Assembly (NCBI GenBank): GCA_011051875.1
Contig: DRKI01000127.1
Location: forward strand, 1-44,287
DNA: 44,287 bases
DNA from: Desulfobulbus sp.
GTDB lineage: Bacteria; Desulfobacterota; Desulfobulbia; Desulfobulbales; Desulfobulbaceae
Direction of reading: 5' to 3'
Position 1 is the first letter of the stretch; every line of letters begins with the position of its first letter. Made by a program: the position numbers and the translations under genes. The notes under the pieces are model-generated. The model did not search any database. It had not been told where the DNA came from and saw nothing but the letters and a program-made list of their open reading frames with translations. Shown piece by piece: positions 7,916 through 16,352 of this stretch.

Positions 7916-8153
7916 GTAGAAAAAGGTTAGAATCCTGTTAAGATAAGCTCACTTTATCGACTTCATAACAAGAATTTATGGCCTCAGCCATGGCCAACAA
8001 TTCATGGAAAGGAGTTTTTTCTTTTTTCTTTTCCCGGCCTATCTGCTACATTGAAGGATCAGACAAGCGGCCGGTACCGGCAGCAGCCGCGCACCGCTGC
8101 CGACGCGCGGCCCAGGTCTTTTCCGGACCGGCCAACCTCAACCCCCCTGTCCC
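7916..8153. other. Upstream region of the membrane-anchored protein gene
   Basis: Between the ppaC promoter and the gene at 8154 there is no ORF of note. The stretch contains an inverted repeat GATAA-N7-TTATC near 7940-7957, a possible operator, and a T-rich run at 8016-8034. The right end overlaps the untranslated leader of the downstream gene. Together with the ppaC leader the gene-free stretch is about 360 bp. Confidence 0.35.
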
Positions 8154-9164
8154 ATGACCAGACCTGACAAGGACAGCCAGGATCCTGTCCGAAGAAGGAA
8201 AAAAACCGCCCGCCGCTGGTTTCTCTTTCTGCTGCCTTTGCTGATCATCGCCCCCGGCCTGCTCTGGATGCTGTACAAGCCTGCCGGACCATCCACCCGC
8301 CTGCAGCCTGCTACTGAACCCGGAGCCGGACCAGCCCCCCATGTCCAGCCATCCCCTCCGGCCGAAAAAAAGACTGCGGCCGGACCCGGGAAACAGCCAA
8401 CACCCGGCCAGCCGGCGGTGAGAAAACCGCCGGACCGGGAGACGATCCCGGACTCACAGCAGGAGATCCAGGCCTCGGTGGAGCAGGTGCGGAACCAGCT
8501 CACGCCCCGGGAGTGCGGTGCCGTGGCCGACAGGCTGCACACCTTCTTCACCGGCCTTGACAACAAGGAATATATCCGCGAGTTCAGGCTCGACCGGCCG
8601 GCCCAGGAGTACTTCCTCGCCCTGGGCGCCAAGCTGCTCGACAATCCGCCGGTGGTGGCCCGGGAATCGGACGACCTCTACACCATCCTCACCAACATGG
8701 CCCATTTCTTCCGGATCATCGGCAGCCGGAACATCGTTATCATGAAGACGATCATGCACCGGGAGCGGGCCGGCATGGAGGATGTGCTTGCCGACCTGTA
8801 TCTCTGGAGCGTGAACAACACCTGCCACAGCGACATCTTTCCCTTTGCCGCATCCCTGGAAAAGGTCTACGAGTATGCGGGCTTCTTTCTCAACACCCTG
8901 GGCGGCCGCTCCTATCTCTTCCGCCGGGAGTCCGGTACCCGGCTCCTGGTCAACTATTACTCGGTCCTGGTCATCGACCGGGCCAACCGGGAAGGGGGCA
9001 ACCGCCACGGCATCGACCTGGCCCGGATCCTGCCGCTGCTGACCCGGGAGATCGAGGCGACCAACCAGCTCATCTACCGGGAGACCTACCTGGACAACCT
9101 CTACGACCTGATGGAGAAATATCCTGCACCCGAACCGGTACAGGACTGGCAGCAGGTGGAGTAA
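8154..9164 (+). CDS. Membrane-anchored protein of unknown function
   Basis: A 336-residue protein I do not recognise. Residues 1-20 are highly charged and basic. Residues 21-43 form one hydrophobic segment, so the protein is probably anchored with its bulk in the periplasm. Residues 45-105 are a proline/lysine-rich linker. Residues 110-330 form a well-composed, probably helical domain with conserved-looking aromatic and charged positions, such as the MAHFFRIIGSRN segment and a single Cys in NNTCHSD. No enzyme motif is visible. The start ATG lacks a clear ribosome binding site. It is monocistronic and ends at a bidirectional terminator shared with the Bax-inhibitor gene. Confidence 0.75.
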   Translation: MTRPDKDSQDPVRRRKKTARRWFLFLLPLLIIAPGLLWMLYKPAGPSTRLQPATEPGAGPAPHVQPSPPAEKKTAAGPGKQPTPGQPAVRKPPDRETIPDSQQEIQASVEQVRNQLTPRECGAVADRLHTFFTGLDNKEYIREFRLDRPAQEYFLALGAKLLDNPPVVARESDDLYTILTNMAHFFRIIGSRNIVIMKTIMHRERAGMEDVLADLYLWSVNNTCHSDIFPFAASLEKVYEYAGFFLNTLGGRSYLFRRESGTRLLVNYYSVLVIDRANREGGNRHGIDLARILPLLTREIEATNQLIYRETYLDNLYDLMEKYPAPEPVQDWQQVE

Positions 9165-9194
9165 ATTTCGGTTTCCCGGAAACAGGAGCCGGAA

Positions 9195-9228
9195 CAAAAA
9201 AGGGGCCGGAAGATCTCTTCCGGCCCCC
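9195..9228. terminator. Bidirectional intrinsic terminator
   Basis: A perfect 12-bp stem (GGGGCCGGAAGA, 9202-9213, with its complement at 9216-9227) has only two unpaired bases between the arms, so the innermost pairs probably open. Six A residues on the left give a T-run for the minus-strand gene. A weaker TCTTTT on the right serves the plus-strand gene. Confidence 0.85.
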
Positions 9229-9260
9229 TGCTCTTTTCCCCCGGCTGTCCCGGTGCGGAA

Positions 9261-9977
9261 TCAGTCGCGGCTGCCGCCGAAGAAGCGCAGCAGCATGAGG
9301 AAGAGGTTGATGAAGTCGAGATAGAGGGCAAGCGCACCGATGATGGCACCCTTGCGGATGGCGCTCTCGCCCTGGGCCATGATCCCCTGCTCGCCCATCT
9401 GCTTGATCCGCTGCACGTCATAGGCGGTGAGGCCGACAAAGACCAGGACGCCGATCACCGAGATCGCCCAATAGAGGCTGGAGCTCTTGAGAAAGATGTT
9501 GACGATGGAAGCCAGGATAATGCCGATCAATCCCATGAACATGAACGATCCCACGCCGGACAGGTCCCGCCTGGTGACCAGGCCGTAGACGGCCATGGCC
9601 CCGAACATGCCGGCGGTGATCAGGAACGTGCCGCCGATGGAGGTCCTTGTATAGGCGAGGAAGATGGTTGACAGGGTCAGGCCGTTGAGCAGGGAATAGA
9701 GAAGAAACAGCCCTGTCGCCGTCGACGCCTGGATCTTCTCTATCCGGGCCGACAGATAGAAGACCAGGCCGAGTTCGGCAATGATGAGAATGAAAAAGGC
9801 CGGGCTCGCGACAATGCTCAGGGCAAGACCGGTGGAGGCGGTCAGGAAAGCGACCACCCCGGTCACGCCCAGGCCGATGGCCATCCAGTTGAAGACCCTG
9901 GCCAGAAAAACCGTTGATGCCTCGACCCGCGCTTGCGCGACCGTCATCGAGTTGGTACCGTACTGTGTCTGCTGCAT
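9261..9977 (-). CDS. Bax inhibitor-1/YccA family membrane protein
   Basis: A 238-residue, very hydrophobic protein of the Bax inhibitor-1 family (YbhL/YccA type), with about seven membrane helices and a charged C-terminus. Family marks are the LNGLTLSTIF segment and the late VGLTAYDVQRIKQ motif, where the Asp belongs to the pH-sensing, calcium-conducting site of characterised homologues. It also ends with the LYLDFINLFLMLLRFFG helix typical of bacterial members. An AAGGAG eight bases upstream sets the ATG at 9977. It is transcribed alone and ends at the shared terminator. The physiological role in bacteria is not settled: it may be a leak channel or a modulator of FtsH. Confidence 0.92.
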   Translation of the reverse strand: MQQTQYGTNSMTVAQARVEASTVFLARVFNWMAIGLGVTGVVAFLTASTGLALSIVASPAFFILIIAELGLVFYLSARIEKIQASTATGLFLLYSLLNGLTLSTIFLAYTRTSIGGTFLITAGMFGAMAVYGLVTRRDLSGVGSFMFMGLIGIILASIVNIFLKSSSLYWAISVIGVLVFVGLTAYDVQRIKQMGEQGIMAQGESAIRKGAIIGALALYLDFINLFLMLLRFFGGSRD

Positions 9978-10147
9978 ATGTCTGTTCTCCTTGAAATCAA
10001 CTCACAGGGAAGACTGCCCGCGCCTGGAGCCGGGCAGCCGTATCTTCTTGGTCTGGACACGGTGTGAAAACCTGGTCCGTTCATGGAACCCGAGATTCTA
10101 TTGTAACCACTCTGCCGGGGAAGGCAACTCTTTCAGGAACAGGAACG

Positions 10148-10936
10148 ATGAAAATAGCAATCAGTGGCAAGGGCGGGGTCGGCAAGACCACCATCATGGC
10201 CCTGCTGGCCCGTGAGTTCAGGAAGATCGGAAAAAAAGTCCTGGTCATTGACGCCGATCCCAGCCCGCACATGGCCCAGACCCTGGGTATCCGTGACATC
10301 AAGCGGGCCAGGCCCATTGCCGAGATGACCGAACTGCTGGCCGAACGGGCCGGCAAGACCCCGGGCTCGCCCTTCTACCAGCTCAACCCCAGGGTGGATG
10401 ACCTGCTGCGCGACTTCATGATCGACGAGGACGGCTACAAGCTCATGGTCCTGGGCGCGATCCAGACCGCCGAGGGAGGCTGTGCCTGTCCCGAGAACCA
10501 GGTGCTGCGCATGATGCTGAAGAAGATGCTGCTCACGGCGGACGAGGTCGTCCTGCTGGACATGGAGGCAGGGGTGGAACACCTGGGTCGCGGCACCGTG
10601 GCCGGCGCCGACATGCTCCTGATCGTGGTGATCCCGTCGCGCTCGAGCATCCGCACGGCCCGGAAGATCCGCGAGCTGGCCGCGCAGGTGAAGATACCCA
10701 GGATCGGCTACGTGGGCAACCTGGTCCGGGACGAAGACGACCGGGAATTCCTGACCAGGGAGCTGGGCGAAGAGCCCCTGGCCTTTTTTCCCGACTCCGC
10801 CGCCATCCGGAAGACCGAACGTGACGACCGCCCCATTATCGGGGTGGAAGAAGGACTGGACCACGCCCCGGAGACCCTGCTCAAGGCCGTGCTCGGACAG
10901 GAACAGGCCGGCGAAGACGACCAGGGCCGACAGTAG
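10148..10936 (+). CDS. CooC-like metal-insertion ATPase (MinD/SIMIBI family)
   Basis: A 262-residue P-loop ATPase of the MinD/NifH-like class. The deviant Walker A is GKGGVGKTT at residues 7-15, followed by the VIDADPSPHMAQTLG switch region. The Gly-Gly-Cys-Ala-Cys-Pro segment matches the CxC motif that in CooC bridges the dimer and binds nickel for carbon monoxide dehydrogenase maturation. The VLLDMEAGVEHLGRGT segment is also typical. The ATG at 10148 directly precedes the P-loop strand and has AGGAAC upstream; an in-frame start at 10064 would add a tail unlike the family. No dehydrogenase gene is present in the window, so its client is not shown here. Function as a nickel inserter is inferred. 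Confidence 0.85.
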   Translation: MKIAISGKGGVGKTTIMALLAREFRKIGKKVLVIDADPSPHMAQTLGIRDIKRARPIAEMTELLAERAGKTPGSPFYQLNPRVDDLLRDFMIDEDGYKLMVLGAIQTAEGGCACPENQVLRMMLKKMLLTADEVVLLDMEAGVEHLGRGTVAGADMLLIVVIPSRSSIRTARKIRELAAQVKIPRIGYVGNLVRDEDDREFLTRELGEEPLAFFPDSAAIRKTERDDRPIIGVEEGLDHAPETLLKAVLGQEQAGEDDQGRQ

Positions 10937-10943
10937 GAGGAAG

Positions 10944-11011
10944 AGCCGGCGGAAGAGCCGCCATCAGCCGGCAGCGTTCCCGGCAGCACCGCCCCTTGTC
11001 TTCCGCCGGCT
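10944..11011. terminator. Inverted repeat between convergent cooC-like gene and EPS operon
   Basis: A perfect 13-bp inverted repeat (AGCCGGCGGAAGA at 10944-10956, complement at 10999-11011) is separated by 42 bases, which themselves contain GCCGGC-rich short stems. It lies between the two stop codons and has no T-run, so it may act as a 3'-end stabiliser or a factor-dependent terminator. Confidence 0.5.
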
Positions 11012-11020
11012 GTCTCAGTA

Positions 11021-12442
11021 TCAGTAGGCCCCCTTGCCGCTGAACATGCAGCGGATCGTCTTCAGGATGATCTTGATATCGTTGCGCAGGGAAAAATTGA
11101 GCACATACCAGTCGTCCAGTTCCACCCGTTCCTGGTAGTCATCGATGTCGCTGCGCTTCATGACCTGCCAGGGGCCGGTGATGCCGGGCTTCATGGAGCA
11201 GTACCTGCCCGCGCTCTGGTGACCGTTTCCCTTGTAATACTCTTCCAGTTCCCTGCCCACGATGGGCCGGGCCCCCACCACGCTCATCTCGCCCTTGAGC
11301 ACATTGATGAACTGCGGAAACTCGTCCAGGCTGGTCCGGCGCAGGAACCTGCCGATGCGGGTGATGCGGGGATCATTCTTCAGCTTGAAGTGCTGCTGCC
11401 ACTCCTGGCGCAGGGCCGGGTCCGAGGCCAGGATCTCCTCCAGCTTCCTGTCCGCGTCCACCACCATGGTCCGGAATTTCAGGCACTCGAACTCGCGGCC
11501 CGTGGCCATGATCCGCCGGTGGCGGTAAAAGACCGGTCCCGGGCTGTCCAGCTTGATGAGCAGGGCGATGACCAGGAAGAAGGGAAAGCCGAACAGGATG
11601 ACCAGGGAGGAGAAGATCACGTCAAAGGTCCGTTTCCAGCGGGTGTCGGGGTTGAAGTTCAGGACCAGGGTGTCGCCCAGGGACTGGATCTCGGCATGGT
11701 GGAGGCCGAAGATATAGATATCGGGAACCAGGAAGATCTGGGCGCCCAGGTCACGGCACTCCTGGAGGATCCTGAAGATCTTTTTCTCGGCCCGCATGGG
11801 CAGGGCGATGTAGACATAATCGATATCGTTTTCCCTGAGATACTGGTCAATGTCGTCGATCCTGCCGAGCAGGGGTTTCCTGACCCGGTCCCGGTCATAG
11901 TGCTCCCCCACCTTGTCGTCAAAGAATCCCACCACCTCGATGCCGGCCCAGGGAATCTCCTCGATCTGGCGCAGGATCCGGTGGCCGAGATCACCGGCAC
12001 CGGCAATGACCGCATGCCGGATGTTCCTGCCCTGGCTGCGGTAGTGCCGCAGCATCCTGCGTACCGCCAGGTGGCAGGAAAAGAGCAGCAGCGGCGTGGT
12101 CAGGCCCCAGAACAGGAACACGGCCCGGGAATAGGTCCAGGAGATCTTGAAGATGAAGAAATAGAACAGGAGCACGCCGATGACCGTTCCCCATGCCTTG
12201 AGGATCACCAGGAATTCCCGGTAATACTTCCAGCCGCGCCAGGAACGGTACAACTGGAAGGAACCGAAGCTGATGAAGCAGAGAACAAAGGTGAGGATCT
12301 CCAGGTTGGTATAGTAATGGGTCCACGGCACACCGTACAGCCGGACCAGGAGACCCAGGTAGAGGGTGGCCACCGTGCAGTCGATGAGGTGGAGAATTTT
12401 ATAGATCAGGGAGCTCTGCTCCCGCAGGTTCCAGTTCAGCAT
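11021..12442 (-). CDS. Undecaprenyl-phosphate sugar-1-phosphate transferase (exopolysaccharide initiation)
   Basis: A 473-residue WbaP/WcaJ-type enzyme that starts an exopolysaccharide repeat by moving a sugar-1-phosphate from a nucleotide sugar to undecaprenyl phosphate at the inner membrane. The N-terminal third has four to five membrane helices. The middle is a nucleotide-binding-like CoA-binding-3 domain beginning HAVIAGAGDLGHRI. The C-terminal third is the catalytic bacterial sugar transferase domain with its re-entrant helix, the PGPVFYRHRR...KFRTM block and the LDEFPQFINVLKGEMSVVG block. It is the last gene of the glycosyltransferase operon, 66 bp after the preceding stop. The sugar is not predictable by eye. 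It starts at ATG 12442. Confidence 0.93.
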   Translation of the reverse strand: MLNWNLREQSSLIYKILHLIDCTVATLYLGLLVRLYGVPWTHYYTNLEILTFVLCFISFGSFQLYRSWRGWKYYREFLVILKAWGTVIGVLLFYFFIFKISWTYSRAVFLFWGLTTPLLLFSCHLAVRRMLRHYRSQGRNIRHAVIAGAGDLGHRILRQIEEIPWAGIEVVGFFDDKVGEHYDRDRVRKPLLGRIDDIDQYLRENDIDYVYIALPMRAEKKIFRILQECRDLGAQIFLVPDIYIFGLHHAEIQSLGDTLVLNFNPDTRWKRTFDVIFSSLVILFGFPFFLVIALLIKLDSPGPVFYRHRRIMATGREFECLKFRTMVVDADRKLEEILASDPALRQEWQQHFKLKNDPRITRIGRFLRRTSLDEFPQFINVLKGEMSVVGARPIVGRELEEYYKGNGHQSAGRYCSMKPGITGPWQVMKRSDIDDYQERVELDDWYVLNFSLRNDIKIILKTIRCMFSGKGAY

Positions 12443-12508
12443 TTTTTGTACTCTGTACCTTTTCCACCGTTCCTGACAGCGATGGGAATCGGGTTTCCCG
12501 GGCCGCTG

Positions 12509-13429
12509 TTATCGCTCCCTCTTCCACCATGCCGGGTTCATACTCAGCCGGGGCACGAGGCCCTCCGGCAGCCGGTGGTGGTGCAGGCCCAGCTTGTACC
12601 CTGCGAACTTTGCCATGTTGCGCAGCAGAAACGAGGGCAGCAGGTCCCATCTGCCCCGGTCGCGGATAACGCGCAGCTCCGAACGGACGTACCGCCCGCC
12701 CTCTCCCTGTACCGCTCCAAACTCGCGCAGCAGCCACGACTGCTGACGGTGGAAAGCGCCCACATCGAAATAGCGCCTGAACTCCTGCAACAGCGTGTAG
12801 TCATGGGAGTGGTAGACCATGGCCTCGGCCACGTAGGCGACCCGGTAGCCCCTCATGAGCAGGCGGCCCACGGTGCAGGCGTCTTCCGCGAACAGGTGGC
12901 GGTCTCCGAAAAAGCCCACCTCGGACAGGGCGTCCTTCCGGTAGGCGGCAAAGGAGTTGGAGATAAAGACCGTCTTCAGGCCGAGCCGATGCCGGTCCTG
13001 CCATGAGCGGATATCCGAGGTTGTACCATAGTTGAACTCCCGGAGATGTGCCCCGAACAGGGAGGCCCCGGGCCGCGGAACCTGGCGGCCGCAGGCGGCG
13101 GCCACCCGCTCCTCCTCCTGCAGCGGCCGCACCAGGCGGGCCAGGCTGTGTTCGTCCACGGGCAGGGCGTCCTGGGTCAGGAAGACGACGATTTTGCCCC
13201 GGCTCATCTGCACGGCCATGGTCCTGGTCGCACCGTGATCGAACTCGGCCGCCGCAATCCGGTGTACCCGGGCGCCGTGGGCCACGGCAATGGCGCGGGT
13301 GGCGTCCCCGGAATCGGAGTCCACCACCAGGACCTCCATCTCCCCCAGGCCGGCCTGACCGTGCAGCCGCTCAAGCAGCGTATCCAGAAAGGGTTCGGCA
13401 TTGCGGGTGGGAATGACGATCGAGATCAT
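12509..13429 (-). CDS. Glycosyltransferase family 2 (rhamnosyltransferase-like)
   Basis: A 306-residue GT-A fold transferase. It opens with VIPTRNAEPFLDTLLE, then VLVVDSDSGDATRAIA, and has the FLTQDALP segment in place of the classical DxD and HLFAEDACTVGRLL as the probable catalytic-base region. This pattern, with the N-terminal RNA and late FAED, resembles bacterial rhamnosyltransferases of O-antigen and EPS clusters. The ATG at 13429 overlaps the upstream stop by four bases (ATGA), so it is translationally coupled. A longer in-frame extension to 13786 is antisense-like and was rejected. Donor and acceptor are not known. Confidence 0.88.
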   Translation of the reverse strand: MISIVIPTRNAEPFLDTLLERLHGQAGLGEMEVLVVDSDSGDATRAIAVAHGARVHRIAAAEFDHGATRTMAVQMSRGKIVVFLTQDALPVDEHSLARLVRPLQEEERVAAACGRQVPRPGASLFGAHLREFNYGTTSDIRSWQDRHRLGLKTVFISNSFAAYRKDALSEVGFFGDRHLFAEDACTVGRLLMRGYRVAYVAEAMVYHSHDYTLLQEFRRYFDVGAFHRQQSWLLREFGAVQGEGGRYVRSELRVIRDRGRWDLLPSFLLRNMAKFAGYKLGLHHHRLPEGLVPRLSMNPAWWKRER

Positions 13430-14358
13430 GACCGCCCACCTTCCGGCTCCTGCCGCCACTCCCGGTCCAGCACGGCCAGGAGCACGGCCTTGTCGAGCTG
13501 GAACAGGAGATAGGAGAGATCCTGCAACGGCGAAATGACGAACAGGCCGGCCAGAACCCGGTCCAGGGCCCCAAGCAGGGGCCGCGGCCAGGGACGCAGC
13601 ATCCTGAAGAGACGGAAGACCGGGGTCTGGCTGAACTCGCCGGGATGGAGCCGGGCCAGCCGCAGGTAGTTCTCCGTGGAACGTCGCATCCGGGCAAAGG
13701 CGGATCGCTTGTCCACCAGGCCCAGGTGCGAACAGGTGTTGTCGATGTGACGGATGGGAACCAGGCGGGCCAGGCGGATCGCCCATTCGATATCCTCGTA
13801 ACCATAGCCACTGAAGGACTCGTCGAAACCAACCTGTTCCAGGACATGGCGGTCCAGGAGCACGTTGCCGGTAAAGAGGTATCGCCAGGGCGTCTGCCGC
13901 CGCTGTTCAACCGGCAGCCACTCGGTCTTCCGCCCCCGGTAGAGGGAAAAATCGTAGCAGCGGCCGGTCAGGATCCTGGTCCGGTAGCTGATCCCGCCGC
14001 AGATCACCGGGTGGCCGGCGCGCGCCTCTTGCAGATAGTTCCGGAGGAAAAAAGCACTGTCGGGCAGGACATCGGCGTCGAGGAAAAGGATATACCTGCC
14101 ACGGGCCCTGGCCAGCAGATGGTTGCGGATCCCGGCCCGCCCGGCCCGGTCCGGCAGCTCATGGTAGACGACCATGGCATGACGGCAGGCCGCGGCCCGG
14201 TTCCGGCGCCGTATCTCCTCGCGGGAACAGTCGTCAACAACAATGATCTCCACCGTTTCCGCCAGTCCGGCCCCGTCGATCTCGGTGGTGAGCCGGTCCA
14301 GCAGCAGCCCCAGGTCCCAGTTCAGGACCGGTATGATGACGGACAGCTCCGGGTTCAC
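13426..14358 (-). CDS. Glycosyltransferase family 2
   Basis: A 310-residue GT-A fold glycosyltransferase. The N-terminus reads LSVIIPVLNWDLGLLLDRL, then IIVVDDCSREE. The metal-binding DxD is in YILFLDADVLP, and the GYEDIEWAIRLARLV segment holds the acceptor-side ED motif typical of the chondroitin/galactosyl-type subgroup. The last 60 residues contain hydrophobic stretches that may associate with the membrane. The start is a GTG at 14358 that overlaps the upstream stop by four bases. It is part of the exopolysaccharide operon; the sugar is unknown. Confidence 0.88.
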   Translation of the reverse strand: MNPELSVIIPVLNWDLGLLLDRLTTEIDGAGLAETVEIIVVDDCSREEIRRRNRAAACRHAMVVYHELPDRAGRAGIRNHLLARARGRYILFLDADVLPDSAFFLRNYLQEARAGHPVICGGISYRTRILTGRCYDFSLYRGRKTEWLPVEQRRQTPWRYLFTGNVLLDRHVLEQVGFDESFSGYGYEDIEWAIRLARLVPIRHIDNTCSHLGLVDKRSAFARMRRSTENYLRLARLHPGEFSQTPVFRLFRMLRPWPRPLLGALDRVLAGLFVISPLQDLSYLLFQLDKAVLLAVLDREWRQEPEGGRS

Positions 14359-15260
14359 GGATCCGAACTCCTCGTCTTGCGCACTGCCGCGATCCGTTCC
14401 CGGTAGAGACGCACCACACCGTGCAGCCCCATGTCCTGGAGCAGGAAACGGATCCGGCGCCTGGCCACCAGGTAGCGCAGATAGGGCCGGCTGGCGCGAA
14501 ACGAACCGGGCATGTGCATCTGCCGCGCGCGGTGGGTTTCCACGAGCGCCTCCTTCCAGGCCCTCTCGGCAAGCCCCTGGTGCTGCATGTTGGTCAGCAC
14601 CCGGCCGGTTCGCAGAAAGGAGACGCCCCGGCAGCGGAATCGCAGCAGCAGCTCGTAGTCCATGGCCAGGCGAAAACTCTCGTCAAATCCGCCATGCTCG
14701 AGATAGACACTGCGACGGACAAAACAGGACGGGTGGGTCACGGTCATGTCCGTGGCCAGCAACTCGGGCCGCGACTCGCAGCGGCAGGCTGGTTGCTCGC
14801 CCTGCCAGAACTGGAGATCACCGCAGAGGACACCGCCGTCAGGCCCGTCCGCAGGCAGGGAGGCCACGGTCTCCAGGGTTCCGGCCTCGTACCAATCGCC
14901 GGCGTTGAGCAGGCCGATGATCCGGCCCCGGCACAGGGATATCCCCTTGTTGAAGGCCTGGCTGATCCCGCTGTCCGGCTCACTGACCCAGTATTCCAGG
15001 TGACTGTCCATCTCGCGCAGGGTGCGCAGGGTCCCGTCGGTGGAGCCGCCGTCGATGACGATATACTCCACCTGCGCCGGGTCCCACTGCAGCACGGAAC
15101 GCATGGTCCGGGCCAGGGCCGGGCCGGGATCCAGGGTCACGGTGACCACGCTCAGCAGGGGCGCGGGCCGCCGGTCATCACCGGCCAGGCGCAGGCCGCC
15201 CTCGCCCTGCCGGTCGGGATGCGGATCCAGTCGATATCGCGGCGTGATCACTGCAGGCAT
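14355..15260 (-). CDS. Glycosyltransferase family 2 (WcaA/colanic-type)
   Basis: A 301-residue family 2 glycosyltransferase. After a charged lead of about 35 residues come LSVVTVTLDPGPALARTM, YIVIDGGSTDGTLRTLR (nucleotide-binding Asp) and WVSEPDSGISQAFNKGI, followed by IIGLLNAGDWY at the DxD position (Asn-Ala-Gly-Asp, as in many WcaA-like enzymes). A later SYL-type acceptor region reads FRLAMDYELLLRF. It overlaps the 3' end of the upstream transferase gene by 13 bases and overlaps the next gene by four. Its role is the addition of one sugar to the lipid-linked repeat; specificity is unknown. Confidence 0.88.
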   Translation of the reverse strand: MPAVITPRYRLDPHPDRQGEGGLRLAGDDRRPAPLLSVVTVTLDPGPALARTMRSVLQWDPAQVEYIVIDGGSTDGTLRTLREMDSHLEYWVSEPDSGISQAFNKGISLCRGRIIGLLNAGDWYEAGTLETVASLPADGPDGGVLCGDLQFWQGEQPACRCESRPELLATDMTVTHPSCFVRRSVYLEHGGFDESFRLAMDYELLLRFRCRGVSFLRTGRVLTNMQHQGLAERAWKEALVETHRARQMHMPGSFRASRPYLRYLVARRRIRFLLQDMGLHGVVRLYRERIAAVRKTRSSDP

Positions 15261-16342
15261 TGTTGATACACGGTGATGGTTTCCCGCACGCAGCGCTGCC
15301 AGGAAAACAGTGCCACCCGCTCCCGGCCTGCACGGATAAACATCTCCCGTTTCTGCGTCGATGTGACGATCCCTTCCATGGCCTGCATCATGTCGTCTTC
15401 CCGGGTAGGATCAAAGAACCAGGCCGCGCTGCCGGCGATCTCGGGCATGGAGCTGACGCCGGAGCAGAGCACCGGGCAGTCGCAGGCCATGGCCTCGAGC
15501 AGCGGCAGGCCGAAGCCCTCGTACAGGGATGGATAGACCAGGGCCAGGGCATGACGGTAGAGCGACTCCAGCTCGGCATCATCGCCGGCCAGGCGCACCA
15601 CCTGTTCCGGCCCGCACCCCAGTTCCCGCATGCGCGCCCTCTCTGCAGCCGAAAAGGGAGGGCCGCCAAAACAGACCAGGCGCACGTCGGGCGTAACCCC
15701 GGACCGGGCATAGGCCTCCAGCAGCCGGTCAAAGTTCTTTGGTCCGCGCCGTTCTCCAACATAAAGCAGATAGGGTCTCCGGGCAAGAGGTGTCGGTTCC
15801 GCCGGGCCGCGGCCCAGGGAGGAGGCCAGGTAGACCACTGAGATCTTTTCCGGAGCAATGCCGAGGATCTCCACCAGGTCGTTCCGGGTCTGCCTGGAGA
15901 TGCAGATCACGTGATCGGCCCGGCGGACGCAGTCACGCTTGGCCCGGGCCACGATCTCCTCGCCCGGCGCCATCAGGCCGGGATACCGCTCGTGGATCAT
16001 GTCAAAGACCGTGACCACCCGGCGGCACCGGGCCGGCAGCCGCATGCGGGCCAGGTAATAGGTGTGATGCACGATGTCCGGCGCAAAGTCCCCTGCCAGC
16101 AGCGGCGAGAGCAGGTTGTTGACCAGTTGCCGGAGCCGGTGCGTGCGTGCGATACGCGGCATGTAGATTCCCGCGGCCGGAAGAGCACCATCCCGCAGGA
16201 CCCGGGAGACATGCAGGGGCGCGACGATGCGGGGTTCAACCTGTTCTGCGCGGACAAGCCCGGCCACGAGCTCGCCAAAATAGCGCGAAATACCTCCATG
16301 CTCCTGAAGGGAAAAGACAGAATGATCAAAGAGCACGCGCAC
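15248..16342 (-). CDS. Glycosyltransferase family 4
   Basis: A 364-residue GT-B fold, retaining transferase of the group-1 family. The N-terminal half has the EHGGISRYFGELV glycine-rich loop. The C-terminal nucleotide-sugar half has YLLYVGERRGPKNFDRLLEAY, VRLAGDDAELESLYRHA and the E-x7-E motif inside [23 protein letters not shown] chose the GTG at 16342, preceded by GAGAGGGG, because it begins directly at the first beta strand (VRVLFDHSVF). The longer frame to 16543 overlaps the coding sequence upstream. Ten bases separate it from the preceding gene. Confidence 0.9.
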   Translation of the reverse strand: MRVLFDHSVFSLQEHGGISRYFGELVAGLVRAEQVEPRIVAPLHVSRVLRDGALPAAGIYMPRIARTHRLRQLVNNLLSPLLAGDFAPDIVHHTYYLARMRLPARCRRVVTVFDMIHERYPGLMAPGEEIVARAKRDCVRRADHVICISRQTRNDLVEILGIAPEKISVVYLASSLGRGPAEPTPLARRPYLLYVGERRGPKNFDRLLEAYARSGVTPDVRLVCFGGPPFSAAERARMRELGCGPEQVVRLAGDDAELESLYRHALALVYPSLYEGFGLPLLEAMACDCPVLCSGVSSMPEIAGSAAWFFDPTREDDMMQAMEGIVTSTQKREMFIRAGRERVALFSWQRCVRETITVYQQCLQ

Positions 16343-16352
16343 GACGCCCCTC

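Noticed and set aside
11219-13006. A 595-codon plus-strand ORF in the exopolysaccharide cluster
   Set aside because: It is antisense to two well-supported transferase genes, and its composition (His/Gln/Pro-rich, no domains) is that of a GC shadow.
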